DNA from: Cristatella mucedo
Lineage: Eukaryota > Bryozoa > Phylactolaemata > Cristatellidae
NCBI GenBank assembly: GCA_009760855.2
Contig: WPIO01000151.1
Span: 1 to 64,000, forward strand
Direction of reading: 5' to 3'
DNA: 64,000 nt
In this document: piece by piece, positions 9,202-19,000 of the stretch
How the letters are laid out: every line of letters starts with the position of its first letter
Position numbering within the stretch: position 1 is the stretch's first letter
The notes under the pieces: generated by a model
Told to the model about the DNA's origin: nothing
The model's database searches: none
The model's input: only the letters and a program-made list of their open reading frames with translations
Program-made: the position numbers and the translations under genes

Positions 9202-10017
9202 AAGTATAAATATAAAAAATAAATAAAAATTAGTTTGTAAGTTAAATTTTTTTAGATCTTTCCGAGTGATATCAAGCATTCTATCAACAATTCCGCCAGC
9301 ATAATTTTTTATCTTATTAAGACTAGCAGGATTACTTATTTTTTCTTTTAGAAAATCAGTAGCAAATGAATCGTTTAATCCACCAGCAAGGCCTAAATCT
9401 AATTTTGCTTTTGCTGCCATAACAGCTGCTACAGTCTTAGCATCTTCACGTACGTAATTTGGTTGTCTTGGATCAAGCGCAATTATAGCAGCAGACTCAG
9501 CTAATACCAAGTCTGACAAGTTTCTTATTTCTGTTTTTTTAGGTTCAGCCATTGATCCAGTTTCGGTGTATAAACTATCATGGACTAAAGCTTTGTTATC
9601 TAGGTCATTCACGCCTGTATAGCCTTCACTAATTCTCTGGGTAAACTTAGTTCCTGGGCCGGCGAACGAGTAACGATTTGTTCCATTGAATGAACCACCT
9701 GGGACAAATTCCGATTTTACTCCTGAAGGGAGTTTCATGTGCAGTTCACGGTTTCCAGTAAGTTTATTTATGAAATCCACCATGCCTGAGCCAAATCTTC
9801 TATTCTGTTTCAGTTGCTTCAAACTTAGATTCAATTGCATGCCAGTGTTTTTAGATTTGCACTTTTTAATTCTAGCAAGTTGTGTTTTTGTTACAAAGAT
9901 AGAAATAGATCCTGATAGGTCTTCTTTTTTTAATCTAATTGAGATAGGTTTGTCACTCTTATGTATCAAGTTTGCTTGATGATCTGACAGGTTTAGTTTT
10001 GCCTCATGGTATTTTAT
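9175..10017 (-). pseudogene. Phospholipase A2-like minor virion protein, start codon altered
   Basis: The long open frame has an N-terminal basic region (SIRLKKEDLSG, LTKTQL-like and KNTGMQLNLSLKQLKQN) that recurs in core-type proteins of Polintons. A phospholipase A2-like domain follows, with a FAGPGTKF calcium-loop motif and an HD pair (LVHDSLY) as in parvovirus VP1 and Polinton enzymes. The expected start position at 10015-10017, just after TATAGAA, reads ATA in the coding sense, so the start seems lost while the body remains open. A TTG at 9969 is the first alternative start codon. The enzyme would help the particle cross endosomal membranes, by analogy with parvoviruses. Confidence 0.75.
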
Positions 10018-10062
10018 TTCTATAATAAATTAAAATTTTATTTAAAGGCAAATTAAACTATT

Positions 10063-10072
10063 ATATATAAAA
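10063..10072 (+). promoter_or_regulatory. TATATATAAAA start-proximal motif
   Basis: A TATATATAAAA stretch lies directly before the ATG at 10073 of the HNH-AP2 gene and matches the placement of the provirus start-site motif. Confidence 0.45.
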
Positions 10073-10635
10073 ATGAATCAAGATTAAATTTGCGCATTAC
10101 GCGAGCGAGTTTTGGAACTATTTGATTTTAATCCATATACAGGCAAATTTAAATATAAAACTAGTCGTGGAGGAGTAACAATTGGTAATGAAGCCGGATC
10201 AACAAATACAATATATAGATATAGACAAATAGCAATTGATGGAAAAAGATATTGCATTCATAGGCTTGTCTGGTTGTTAACTACTGGCAAATTTCCTTTA
10301 CATGAGTTGGATCACGTCGATAACGAAAGGCGAAATAATAGATTTTCAAATTTACGAGAAGCAACTTCTAGTGAAAATAGCAGAAACATAGGAAAACGAA
10401 AAAAAACAATACTTCGAATTTTATAGGAGTTAGTCGGCATAAAAGAGATAAGAAATGGCAAGCTTATATTTGTATAGAAAAACAAAGATATCACTTGGGC
10501 TATTATAACAATCCTGTTGCTGCTGCTGAAGCGCGTGACCTTGAGGCTATTCGCTTGCATTTGAAATTCGCGCGATTAAATTTCACATATACACTTACTG
10601 GAAATAATCAAATAATTCGCTACAAAGACTTTTAA
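10073..10635 (+). pseudogene. HNH endonuclease with AP2 DNA-binding domain, broken
   Basis: The middle part carries an HNH-type motif (ELDHVDNERRNNRFSNLR), with His, Asp and Asn residues in the usual spacing of HNH_3 homing-type nucleases. After a frame change in the A run near 10,400-10,408, an AP2-like domain follows (GVSRHKRDKKWQAYI and then YHLGYY, AAEARD). An in-frame TAA lies at codon 5 (10085-10087). Fusions of this kind are common in phages and large DNA viruses, where they act as free-standing homing or site-specific nucleases. Its presence in an animal Polinton-like element is uncommon to my knowledge. Residual basic residues and the domain order support the call well. Confidence 0.8.
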
Positions 10636-10656
10636 TTCCGACATCTGGATTTTAAT

Positions 10657-10854
10657 TCATCTTTCTCTTAGTTTTAATACTTCTCTATGTATTTCTTCTT
10701 GCAATTTACCTTGTGCATATAGATTAGCTAGTAACATTGCACTCTCAGCTTGATAATTACAAGTCTTTTTCCCTCCAACAGTACTACTTTCTACTTTTTT
10801 ATATCTTCTTTTAATGTATCTGAATAACTTACTCCTGATACCTCTACTAACTAT
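10657..10854 (-). CDS. Possible small basic protein, start uncertain
   Basis: A 65-codon reading lies directly after the minor protein gene at 10,851. It begins with a basic segment (RSKLFRYIKRRYKKV) and ends with a helical, charged stretch. No ATG is present; the reading begins at an ATA right after a TAGAAA sequence, so it may be a gene with an altered start or simply the frameshifted tail of the upstream gene. A core-type DNA-condensing peptide is possible but not shown. Confidence 0.3.
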   Translation of the reverse strand: MVSRGIRSKLFRYIKRRYKKVESSTVGGKKTCNYQAESAMLLANLYAQGKLQEEIHREVLKLRER

Positions 10855-11730
10855 TTTCTAGTTCTTAAATAATCTAATCTGTTTTTCACCTCTGAGTTTT
10901 GCACTTTCTCGCTCAAATCAATATCAATGTTTCTATCAAGTAATTCTATCATATTTTTTATATCTGTAATTGCATTCTTTAGTCTTTCACTTTGTAAACT
11001 CAAAGCACTCATTCGTTCTTCATGTGTATCCATTTTTGGTGCCTTAGCTGTATACATTGTACTGTCAATTATTTTTTTAATAACTCCAGCAACTGATACC
11101 GCTATTGAAACACCCAAACCAACAGCGCCAACAATAGAAGCTATACTTGCTATGAGTGCTGGAATTGCAGGCAGAAATCCACCTGATCTTACTTCAAGAA
11201 AGTTCTTTTTCCACGCAAGATGATCTAGTTGAGCAGCGTTCCAACTCACTACCTCTCAAAATGTATCTGAAAGAAACTTACTAGGATCTAAGTACCAACC
11301 AGATTTAGCTCTTTCTGCTTCTAGCAAAATCTCGTTTATGTAAAAGCCAACCTCTAAAGAAGCGACCATTTTTGACAGTCCTTCTTTTTTTTTATGCAAT
11401 TGTTTTCCAGAAGACATTGCCATATTTTCCAGAAGAAATATCATCTACGATTTCTTTTATAAATAAACCAAGATCTACAATTCCTGACATTCCTGATAGA
11501 AATCCTTCAAGTGCTTTTGCAGCAGTTCCAATTACTTTGAATGACTGCAAAACTTTTGAAACAATAGTTACAATCTTATTTGATGCTTGTAAACTCAGTT
11601 TCATTGCAATCTTAGGAGCAACTTTTATAATTGCTTTTGATCCTAGTTCTGTTGCTGTTGTTGTTCCTGATAATACTTCTTTTGTTGTATCTAAGCCAGA
11701 TTTTAAATCACCGCCTTTTATTTTCTTCAT
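10851..11730 (-). pseudogene. Membrane-active minor virion protein, probably one broken gene
   Basis: Three open stretches follow each other: 11,392-11,730 (helical, Lys/Ser-rich), 11,256-11,444 and 10,851-11,249. The last two share a frame interrupted by TGA at 11256-11258. The first joins by a frame change in 11,392-11,444. The third part has a GGFLPAIPALIASIASI segment and a long hydrophobic run of 35 residues or so, as in small capsid proteins that act on membranes. Whether it is one gene or two is not certain. The start at 11730 is set by the TATA-rich spacer next to it. Confidence 0.5.
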
Positions 11731-11740
11731 ATATATAAAA
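11731..11740. promoter_or_regulatory. Ten-base divergent promoter
   Basis: Only the bases ATATATAAAA separate two start codons that point away from each other (11730 minus, 11741 plus). If both genes are transcribed, the shared spacer must hold both start signals or the messages must be nearly leaderless. Confidence 0.5.
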
Positions 11741-12619
11741 ATGGATAATATTAGTATGATTAATGGTCATATTTTTAGTGATCTTGATGCTAATGGAAAT
11801 TGCATTACAAATCTTGGTTTTCCAGTAAATGATGGAGATGCAATAAGATTAGATTATGTTCTTAATTCAAACTTCTTTAATACTGTTGCAACTACTGCTT
11901 CAGGAGAAATAGCTTCTGTTTCTAATTTATCTGACTTACTTCCAAAGAATAATGCAAAAATGCTATCCCAGTTAAACTGTGAAAACATCACTGGTATATC
12001 TGGAAGATCTGCTGACGGAACTGTATATCAAGATTCTAGACCTTACAAAGTAATAAACTATGGTTTCCTAAAAAGTATGTCTCAAGTTTTAAATGGTAAC
12101 TCTAATAGTACTCTTGATCTAGGATCAAACAGAATTACATCTTTGAAAAATTCAGATGTTGTAACAAAACAATCTGTTGATTCTTATAAATGCTCTACTT
12201 TGTATTTAAGGCTTTCTGGTTTTACAAGTGCTTCAAATATTGTTCCATTAAACATTTTTAATATTAATGTAAATGGAACAGGAACAGAAAGTTCTACATT
12301 GAAAACAACTCCTGCAGACATTGCAGTTTTTAATCAGCAAGGAAATATAATCGGTTATGCAACACCTTTACAAACTTTTGTTGCTGGATCAGTAACAAAC
12401 TTTCAAACAGTATCCAATATTCTTTAGTGTTCTAATACAACTGGAGTCTTTTTAGAGTTAACTAGTGATAACACTTATGGCGTTTCTGGTACTCTCCTTT
12501 TAGTAATAAATATCGATGGATCATGTAATTATATGATTAATAATCTTACAGTTGCTAATAATATTACATATATTGATTTTATTATTACTATTGTATGGAA
12601 TGTCGCTTGGATATCGTAG
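11741..12619 (+). pseudogene. Fiber-like protein 2, premature stop
   Basis: The N-terminus opens with a shaft-like repeat closely similar to that of fiber-like protein 1 (NGHIFSDLDANGN against NGYILSDLDANGN), and the DAIRLDYV and SDVVTKQSVD elements continue the pattern. A long Ser/Asn/Thr-rich region follows. An in-frame TAG at 12425-12427 interrupts the frame, which continues through a strand-rich end to 12619. The end overlaps the start of the next fiber-like gene by 20 bases. The role is probably attachment, by analogy. Confidence 0.68.
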
Positions 12620-13457
12620 AAAAGGATCTAGTCAAAAAAATTATATTCGTAAGACTGGAGATATTATGAATGGATCTTTAAATATGAATCAGAATCGAAT
12701 AAAAAATCTTGGAGATCCTGTTGATTCTACAGATGCTGTAAACAGAAAGTATACAGATACAAACTTTGTTACAAACGTATCTAGAGGAACAACTGCAGAT
12801 GGTGATCTTGATATGAACAATCATAGAGTGATAGATCTTGAAAATCCTGTTAGACCAAGTGATGCTGCTACAAAAGATTATGCTGATACGAAACTATCAA
12901 AATCTGGTGGGATTATTGGAGATTTAACTGTAATGGGATCATTAACTGTTACTAATCTCGAATTAAGTGACCTTGCAAGTGTTGCATATATGGATGCTAA
13001 TTTTATAAAAGGTGGAACGCCGTCAAATATGCCTTTGAATATGAATTATAATCCAATTATTATAATGTCCGATCCTGTAAATCCAAATGATGGTGTAAAT
13101 CTTGGTTATCTGCGAAGATCAGTTGGAAATGCTACAATTGTAAATTTTAAAGGAACTATGGATGGTTCACTGACTGCTCAAATATATGACTAAACAGTTA
13201 ATGGTAGATGGATTACTAATATTTCAGACATAACAATTCAAAGAGGTCTATTTGTTATTGGAGTAACGTATGAAGTTGCTGGAATAACAAAAGTACTTAT
13301 GCCACCACCATCAACACTAACAACGCGGAGTGATCAGTTATATGGTAGCTATATATTAGATCCTAGTAAAAAAATAGTTGCTACTTCTACTTTTATATCA
13401 GGATCAGGTTTGTTAGATAAAGAAATAAATGTTAATGTTTATATAGCAATATTATAA
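12600..13457 (+). pseudogene. Fiber-like protein 3, premature stop
   Basis: This is the clearest fiber shaft of the set: at least three repeats with LxMNxNxIxxLxxPV and DAVNRKYTD or DAATKDYAD elements lie between codons 20 and 180. A C-terminal head begins near VNFKGTMDG. An in-frame TAA at 13191-13193 cuts the frame inside the head, and the same frame then runs open to 13457. The start at 12600 is the first ATG that gives the basic N-terminus MSLGYRRKG. An upstream start at 12552 in the same frame is possible but overlaps the previous gene further. Confidence 0.72.
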
Positions 13458-13480
13458 TTTTAAGCAGAAAAGATTTACAA

Positions 13481-14491
13481 ATGATTGGGACATTAGATAT
13501 GAATGAAAATAGAATAGTAAATTTTGGAAGCAATATAGACTCATTAGAAGCTGTTGGAAAATCATTTGCTGATAAAAATTATTTAAGAAAAGATTCAGAT
13601 CAGTTTATAAAAGGAAACATATCGGCAAACTCAAAAAAATATGTTAATGTAGCAAATCCAATTAATGGAAGATATTGCAACAAAAGAGTACACTGATACA
13701 AAGGCAGATTCTGGAAAAGATTTAACAATAACTGGTGATTTAATAATAAACTCAGCATTAAATATTTATGGTGAAACAAATTTTGGTATAAAAAAGATGA
13801 TGTTAATGGAATATACTTAAATCGTGATACTGTTCGTAATTCTATTGGTTCTTTGTCTTTTACAAAAATAGAAAATTTAGGAACTTATGATGCTTCATCA
13901 AGTTATAATCAATATCTACCAGATGGTAGTAATGCATATTTAGCTAGATTATCTGATATACAAAAATTACCAATAGATTTCATGAAATTAACATTGAGAA
14001 TAACAGATATTTATGAGAGAGCTCCTATGATGTCAGGTCCTTGAACTAATCCTATGGCGGTAAGCTCTTTTAAAGGTAAAAATATATATTTATATATCTT
14101 AGAAAAACAAATAACTGAAAAATCAATTATATTAAAGGATGTGAACCTGACTAGAGTAAATTATCTTGATGTTAAACTGCAATTTACTCTAATGTTTTCT
14201 CGTATGGTAATTTTAGTTATAAATTACTTTCATAAGTTATACTCACCAAATTTCTTTGTTTCTAATTTTCTTAATATTTCCTATTATGGAGTTGAAAATA
14301 ATCATATGTTATTATTAAGTGATTATATAACACAGTTTGATATCTATTCTAATAATATTGTCATAACTATCAATTTTCCTGTTCTAAGTTATAATAATCT
14401 AATTACTCCAAGATTTTCAGATATTATTGAAATTAATTTAGCTCATTTTTTTATACAGTACCTGGAAAGCCTAACTCCTACAGATGATTAA
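13481..14491 (+). pseudogene. Fiber-like protein 4, several breaks
   Basis: The first codons (IGTLDMNENRIVNFG) and a later ATKEYTDTK element show the same shaft repeat as the other fiber-like genes. The frame shifts near 13,665-13,675 and again in an A run near 13,788-13,794, and a TGA lies at 14042-14044. The remaining frame to 14491 encodes a Tyr/Ile-rich region that would be a distinct head domain. Its last codons overlap tail-to-tail with the unknown gene on the minus strand. Confidence 0.6.
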
Positions 14492-14855
14492 ACTCTATAC
14501 TTTCTTTAATAAACACTGTTGGTATACTACATTCTTTACCTGTTAATTGTTTTGTTAACTCTATTTTTGTAGAGTATGCTTCTGATTTAAGACTATTTAT
14601 TTTATCTATTTTTAAATCTTTTAGAAACTCTGAAAAGATTGATCCATCACTAACTTTTGTAAATATATATGTCATTTCTTTTTCTGAATGACCTACTCTT
14701 AAAGCTTTATATTCTAAAACAAGTTTTAATGCTTCTAATAGTGTACTTCTGATATCTTCAATTCTTCCCATTGGATATGAGCAAATTTTTATATTAGTAA
14801 ACTGTTGACCTTGTGCTACTGTTAGACAATCTTTACTTCTAGTTTCTAAATTCAT
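14478..14855 (-). CDS. Unknown provirus protein (125 residues)
   Basis: An intact frame starts right after TATATAGAA. It has mixed alpha/beta character with one Cys-rich start (DCLTVAQG, KICSYPMG) and no recognisable motif or membrane segment. It is the first of five small genes in a row on this strand that all remain open. The family was not recognised. Confidence 0.6.
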   Translation of the reverse strand: MNLETRSKDCLTVAQGQQFTNIKICSYPMGRIEDIRSTLLEALKLVLEYKALRVGHSEKEMTYIFTKVSDGSIFSEFLKDLKIDKINSLKSEAYSTKIELTKQLTGKECSIPTVFIKESIEFNHL

Positions 14856-14864
14856 TTCTATATA
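14856..14864 (-). promoter_or_regulatory. Start-proximal TATATAGAA motif
   Basis: In the coding direction TATATAGAA touches the ATG at 14855. It is among the clearest instances of the recurring motif. Confidence 0.6.
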
Positions 14865-14874
14865 AATAAATTAA

Positions 14875-15378
14875 TTATAAAGTTTTTGTAGGAGTTGTAT
14901 TAAAACCTGGATTAGCTAAAGCCGCAAGTGTTGCCTTTTGTCTAGCACTAGTTCCATCAGAGATATCAGGTAGAATTGCATAACATTCATCCTTAACAAT
15001 TCCAGAGATATCTGGTTTAATTCCTGCAACGCCTGATATAACTGTTGAAAGTGTTGGTAGCTGACTAGCAATCCATGTAGTATAACTAGAGATTTCTCCA
15101 GGTGTATCAAGAAGAGTATCAACTTTTGATCTAACTGTTGCTTCAAGATCAGTTGTTATACTTGCCATTCCAGAATCGATTACCTTTTGTGCTTCAATAT
15201 CGCACTCATCAATATAAAACTTTTTAACAGACGTATCTGTCATAATTGAGATATCTGAGTCGAGTGTTTGTTGATCATAAGCAGTCATTCTAGACTTTAC
15301 AAGGTAATCAACATATGCTTTAAGCAGAGTTGCAGATGTGGCAAGATTGGGGTCAGATACTTTATTTGCTGCCGACAT
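14875..15378 (-). CDS. Unknown provirus protein (167 residues), possibly virion-associated
   Basis: An intact 167-codon frame, Ser/Thr/Ala/Asp-rich, with a helical N-terminus (LKAYVDYLVKSR) that resembles the VDYLAKSRK segment near the end of the long coiled-coil protein at 6,053-7,293. The middle is predicted helical and the C-terminus Pro/Thr-rich. No catalytic motif is visible. It is 5 bases upstream of the next start on the same strand. A structural role is possible from its low-complexity make-up, but the family was not recognised. Confidence 0.55.
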   Translation of the reverse strand: MSAANKVSDPNLATSATLLKAYVDYLVKSRMTAYDQQTLDSDISIMTDTSVKKFYIDECDIEAQKVIDSGMASITTDLEATVRSKVDTLLDTPGEISSYTTWIASQLPTLSTVISGVAGIKPDISGIVKDECYAILPDISDGTSARQKATLAALANPGFNTTPTKTL

Positions 15379-15382
15379 TTTC

Positions 15383-15685
15383 CTATACTATTATAAAAAA
15401 TATACAAAATTTATTAATCTGAACACCCTGTTTAGTTTTTGGAGTTTTTGATTTCTTTTTTGCTTCTACCAACATTTCATTTATTTTAATTCTACATTCC
15501 ATTAGTTTATTACATGTGTCACAAATCTCAACTAGAACACTAATATACGAGCTATCCAAATCTGGAATAAGCTTATCAAATGAATGCTTGACAATTCTTT
15601 GATCGACTTTCTTTAATTTTTGTAGACACATTTTAAGAGCCATATCTCTTGACTGTTCACAACTAAGAATTCTTGAAACATTCAT
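15383..15685 (-). CDS. Unknown small helical provirus protein (100 residues)
   Basis: An intact frame with a start right after TATATAGA. The protein is helical with several Cys (LSCEQ, KMCLQ, EICDTCNKL), a Lys-rich stretch (AKKKSKTPKTKQ) and a hydrophobic tail (FCIFFIIV). The tail may be an anchor or simply read-through to the stop. The family was not recognised. Confidence 0.5.
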   Translation of the reverse strand: MNVSRILSCEQSRDMALKMCLQKLKKVDQRIVKHSFDKLIPDLDSSYISVLVEICDTCNKLMECRIKINEMLVEAKKKSKTPKTKQGVQINKFCIFFIIV

Positions 15686-15705
15686 TCTATATAAATTTAA
15701 TTTTT

Positions 15706-15894
15706 TTAAAGTTCACCTTCTTCATTTACGTAATCTACACCTTCTTCAAAACAGAATGCTTGTTCATAGCCTTCATTAGGATCGTATTCACTGCTACTAT
15801 CTGAATATTCTGACTCATCTTCTGGTTCGTAATCACTGTCATATTCACTTTCAAATTGTTCAACTTTTTCGTTTTCAATTTCAACTTTTTCCAT
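15706..15894 (-). CDS. Small acidic provirus protein (62 residues)
   Basis: This intact frame is dominated by Glu, Asp, Ser and Tyr (for example EYDSDYEPEDESEYSDSSSE), with no basic stretch, and starts directly after TTATAGAA. Very acidic small proteins of viruses often act as histone or DNA mimics or as transcription activators; that is only a possibility here. The family was not recognised. Confidence 0.5.
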   Translation of the reverse strand: MEKVEIENEKVEQFESEYDSDYEPEDESEYSDSSSEYDPNEGYEQAFCFEEGVDYVNEEGEL

Positions 15895-15918
15895 TTCTAT
15901 AATAATGAATTTTATTTT

Positions 15919-16086
15919 TTAATATAAATTTATTCCTGCCATCTCAAAAATTAACTCTTCTTCTGCTCTGTTATACTCCATTTCTATTTGTAATTCATGC
16001 AACTCTTTTGTTGTTTCTCGAATATCATGTTCAACTTTTACTTTTGCTTCAGATTCAATGATTTCTTCACTCTTTCGTTTTGGCAT
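15919..16086 (-). CDS. Small charged helical provirus protein (55 residues)
   Basis: A 55-codon frame from the ATG at 16086 (MPKRKSEEIIESEAK) to a TAA at 15919. It is almost all helix-forming charged residues. AATATAG touches the start. It overlaps the last 20 bases of the polymerase reading in another frame. The family was not recognised. Confidence 0.45.
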   Translation of the reverse strand: MPKRKSEEIIESEAKVKVEHDIRETTKELHELQIEMEYNRAEEELIFEMAGINLY

Positions 16087-19000
16087 CTATATTAATAGCA
16101 CCAATATTGCAAGTATTACATCGTCCTGGATTTAGATTGTTACTAAATGCATCAGCAATTCTATAGTGACCATAAGCATAACTGCAAATACCACAGTCTA
16201 ACCAGTATCGTTTTGAGTCGAAAGCTGATAGTGCTTTTTTTGTTTGTGTTATAGTATAAATATGATGATTTCTTGTTTGAAATCTCGATTGATTGCGATA
16301 AACATATTTGCCAGTCTCAAGACATCCTAAATATTCTGAATGTGATAAATATTTCTTTACAACATTCTTTTTTGTACCTTTAGCTTTCTTTGCTGAAGAC
16401 TTCACTTCTATACCATTATTTGTTGAAACTGCTATTTGCATAGAATATAATTTCGGTCTTAAGAGAACTCCCTCATCTAGTACAACAGAAATCTCTATCA
16501 AAATTCTATTTTTATCTTTAATGAAATCTTTTGTTTCTGAGTCAATTGTATATTTCTCTGAGATCTCATTCTTAAATTTTCCTAAGCTTCCCTTTGTTTT
16601 CTTTCATCATTTTCTCAAATCCTTCTAATTTCCGCACTTCTTGATTTTTTGGATATCCAGATAGATCTAGATAATCTATATAATTCTCGAAGTCCTTATA
16701 AACATCCTCCGTATTTATCTTCGTAACTAAAGAATCAGTATCAGTATATGCAAGTGTAAGCGCATCTCCATCATTATCTTTCATTGTATTATAATACAAG
16801 TCTTGCATTACTAATTTTGATATCTCAAGAATAGCAAAACCTAAGTAAATAAGTTTGTTAAGATATACTTCAGGCTTTGTCGTTTCTATTCCAAAAAGAT
16901 CCATGTTGAAAAGTCTTCTATCTTTAAATCTTGCACTCATAACTCTTTTATTTGATGTTTCAACATCCTTGTCAAACTTTAAATTGAATAACTCAATGTT
17001 TACTCTCTCTCTCTCTTACATTTTCCATTGTCTTTCCAAAGAATGCATTATTTTTTAACTTATAATATTCTTTTTCAAACTCATCTTTTGCGTCTTTTCA
17101 TCTCTCAGTGTTATTTTTTAATATAACCACTCAACCAATTGCTTTGTGAAAAACTCACTATTTTATGTATCTTTGTTAATATATAGCCTCTTTCTAAGGC
17201 AAACTGTAAATTTCTATAGTGAATTATGTACTTTTCTCTTGGTTTCAGATCAAGAATCAACTTCTCAACTTTGCTTTCATGATCATCTTTAGCTAAAGTT
17301 TTATTTTGATAAGATGAATACTCATCTTTTGCAACCTCTCTCTTAATAGATAAAAGAGGATAATCAGAATAAACACTATGTAAATCCTTCGGGAAGTGCA
17401 TGTCCGCCTCAAAAGCATAGCCAGTATTTGAATTTTCTTTTATCCCTAATATTTTTTTTTGTAAATGACTTAATCTGCTTCTCATCTAAAAACTTAAAAT
17501 TACTTGTTGGTAGGAATTGAGTCATCGCTGTTGCATAAAGTGAATTTGCATCAACATAGAGTAGCCAACTCTTTTTCTTTGTGCTATCATAATTAGATGC
17601 CATTTGGTTGTTAGCCTTAACATGCCTGCAAGATGCTTGCGTTATACCTCCTCTGATTGCACTCTCAAAGAAATTGAAATCTTCAAAGTTTGATAACAAA
17701 TCTAATCTAACTTTTGAAAATCTTAAACCTGCACACCAAGTTAAACCAGGAGTAGTAAAGAAGTTGGCAGGATCCAGACCGTCAATTCTTTTTGAGAGAT
17801 GTCTAAAATGTTGAAAATCATCAGCTAGTTGAAAAACATCCACTGTGAGAGATAAATATCACTATATTTTTCTAATGCATCTTCAGTTAGTGGGTCAATC
17901 TTCTTCATTAATTTTCACACTTCTTGCGCTCTATCATAATCCTTTTCTCCAATGTTGCTATCGTTTAATGTACTATAAAAAAATTTTATTGGAGGCAAAC
18001 TTGTATCTTCTAGCTTTGAGAAATAATCAGCATATCCATAGGGAAAAACTCCCTTTGCTGATAACAACTCAAATTATTTATCGCTAAGCATTAAGAACTT
18101 ATCCCTAGTATATGTTAGTGGTTTCTCTGACTTAACAAAATTTTTAACTAAGTCTGGTAATCCTTTATTCATCAGCTGAAGTGAATCTCTAAAACTAAGA
18201 GCTCCAATTTCAATGTTTATATATTTTTCCATATTATTTGCAATTACACTTTTTTAAGTTTTTGTCCATGAAACTCTTGAAATAACAAGTGTGAATCATA
18301 TCCTTTTAGATTATGTGTAAATACAGGAAGCTTACATTTTTCTGGGTTAATACTAACATTAAGATTACACTCGTTGTGTGCAGCACCTCGGTATTTGCCA
18401 GTAAGATGACAGTGATCTAAAACCTTATCTTCTTTTAAATCTAAATTGCAAATATAACAGACAGTTGCTGAATTGTATGCCTTACTCTCTTCACTAGTCA
18501 TAGTCTTATAATCGTATTTCTTGTACTTAGGAAGAGTCTCTCGCAATTCTTTTTTGATTGAATCTACTTCCTCCAGTAGTTTCTTTACTAACTCTCTTAC
18601 ATTATTTGGACCCTTAAGTAACTTAAAACTTTTTCTTTCTCCTTTGTAGTCTATAATTTTATATGCGCTTGAATATGGAATGTGTTTTTGAAAAGAACCT
18701 TTCGGAATACTACTATCTTCCTTATCAGTCTTTCTTACATCACTAAGCAAACATTCAAAGTCTGCATAAGCAACAAAAGAGCGCCATAATGTTTTTGAGT
18801 ATTCCTTAAAGTAGCACTTTTATCCTTCTCAGGCATTTTTATTCTAGACCTGCCATCATTTCCTTTCTTACATGCATCAATATGTTGTGCAAGTTTATCT
18901 TGTGAATAAAATCTGCAGATACATCTCTTACAAGTTAGTTGAGTGCCAAATCCCTTTGAGCTTCTGCAAAGTCCATTAAAATTCTTAATAATTACATAAT

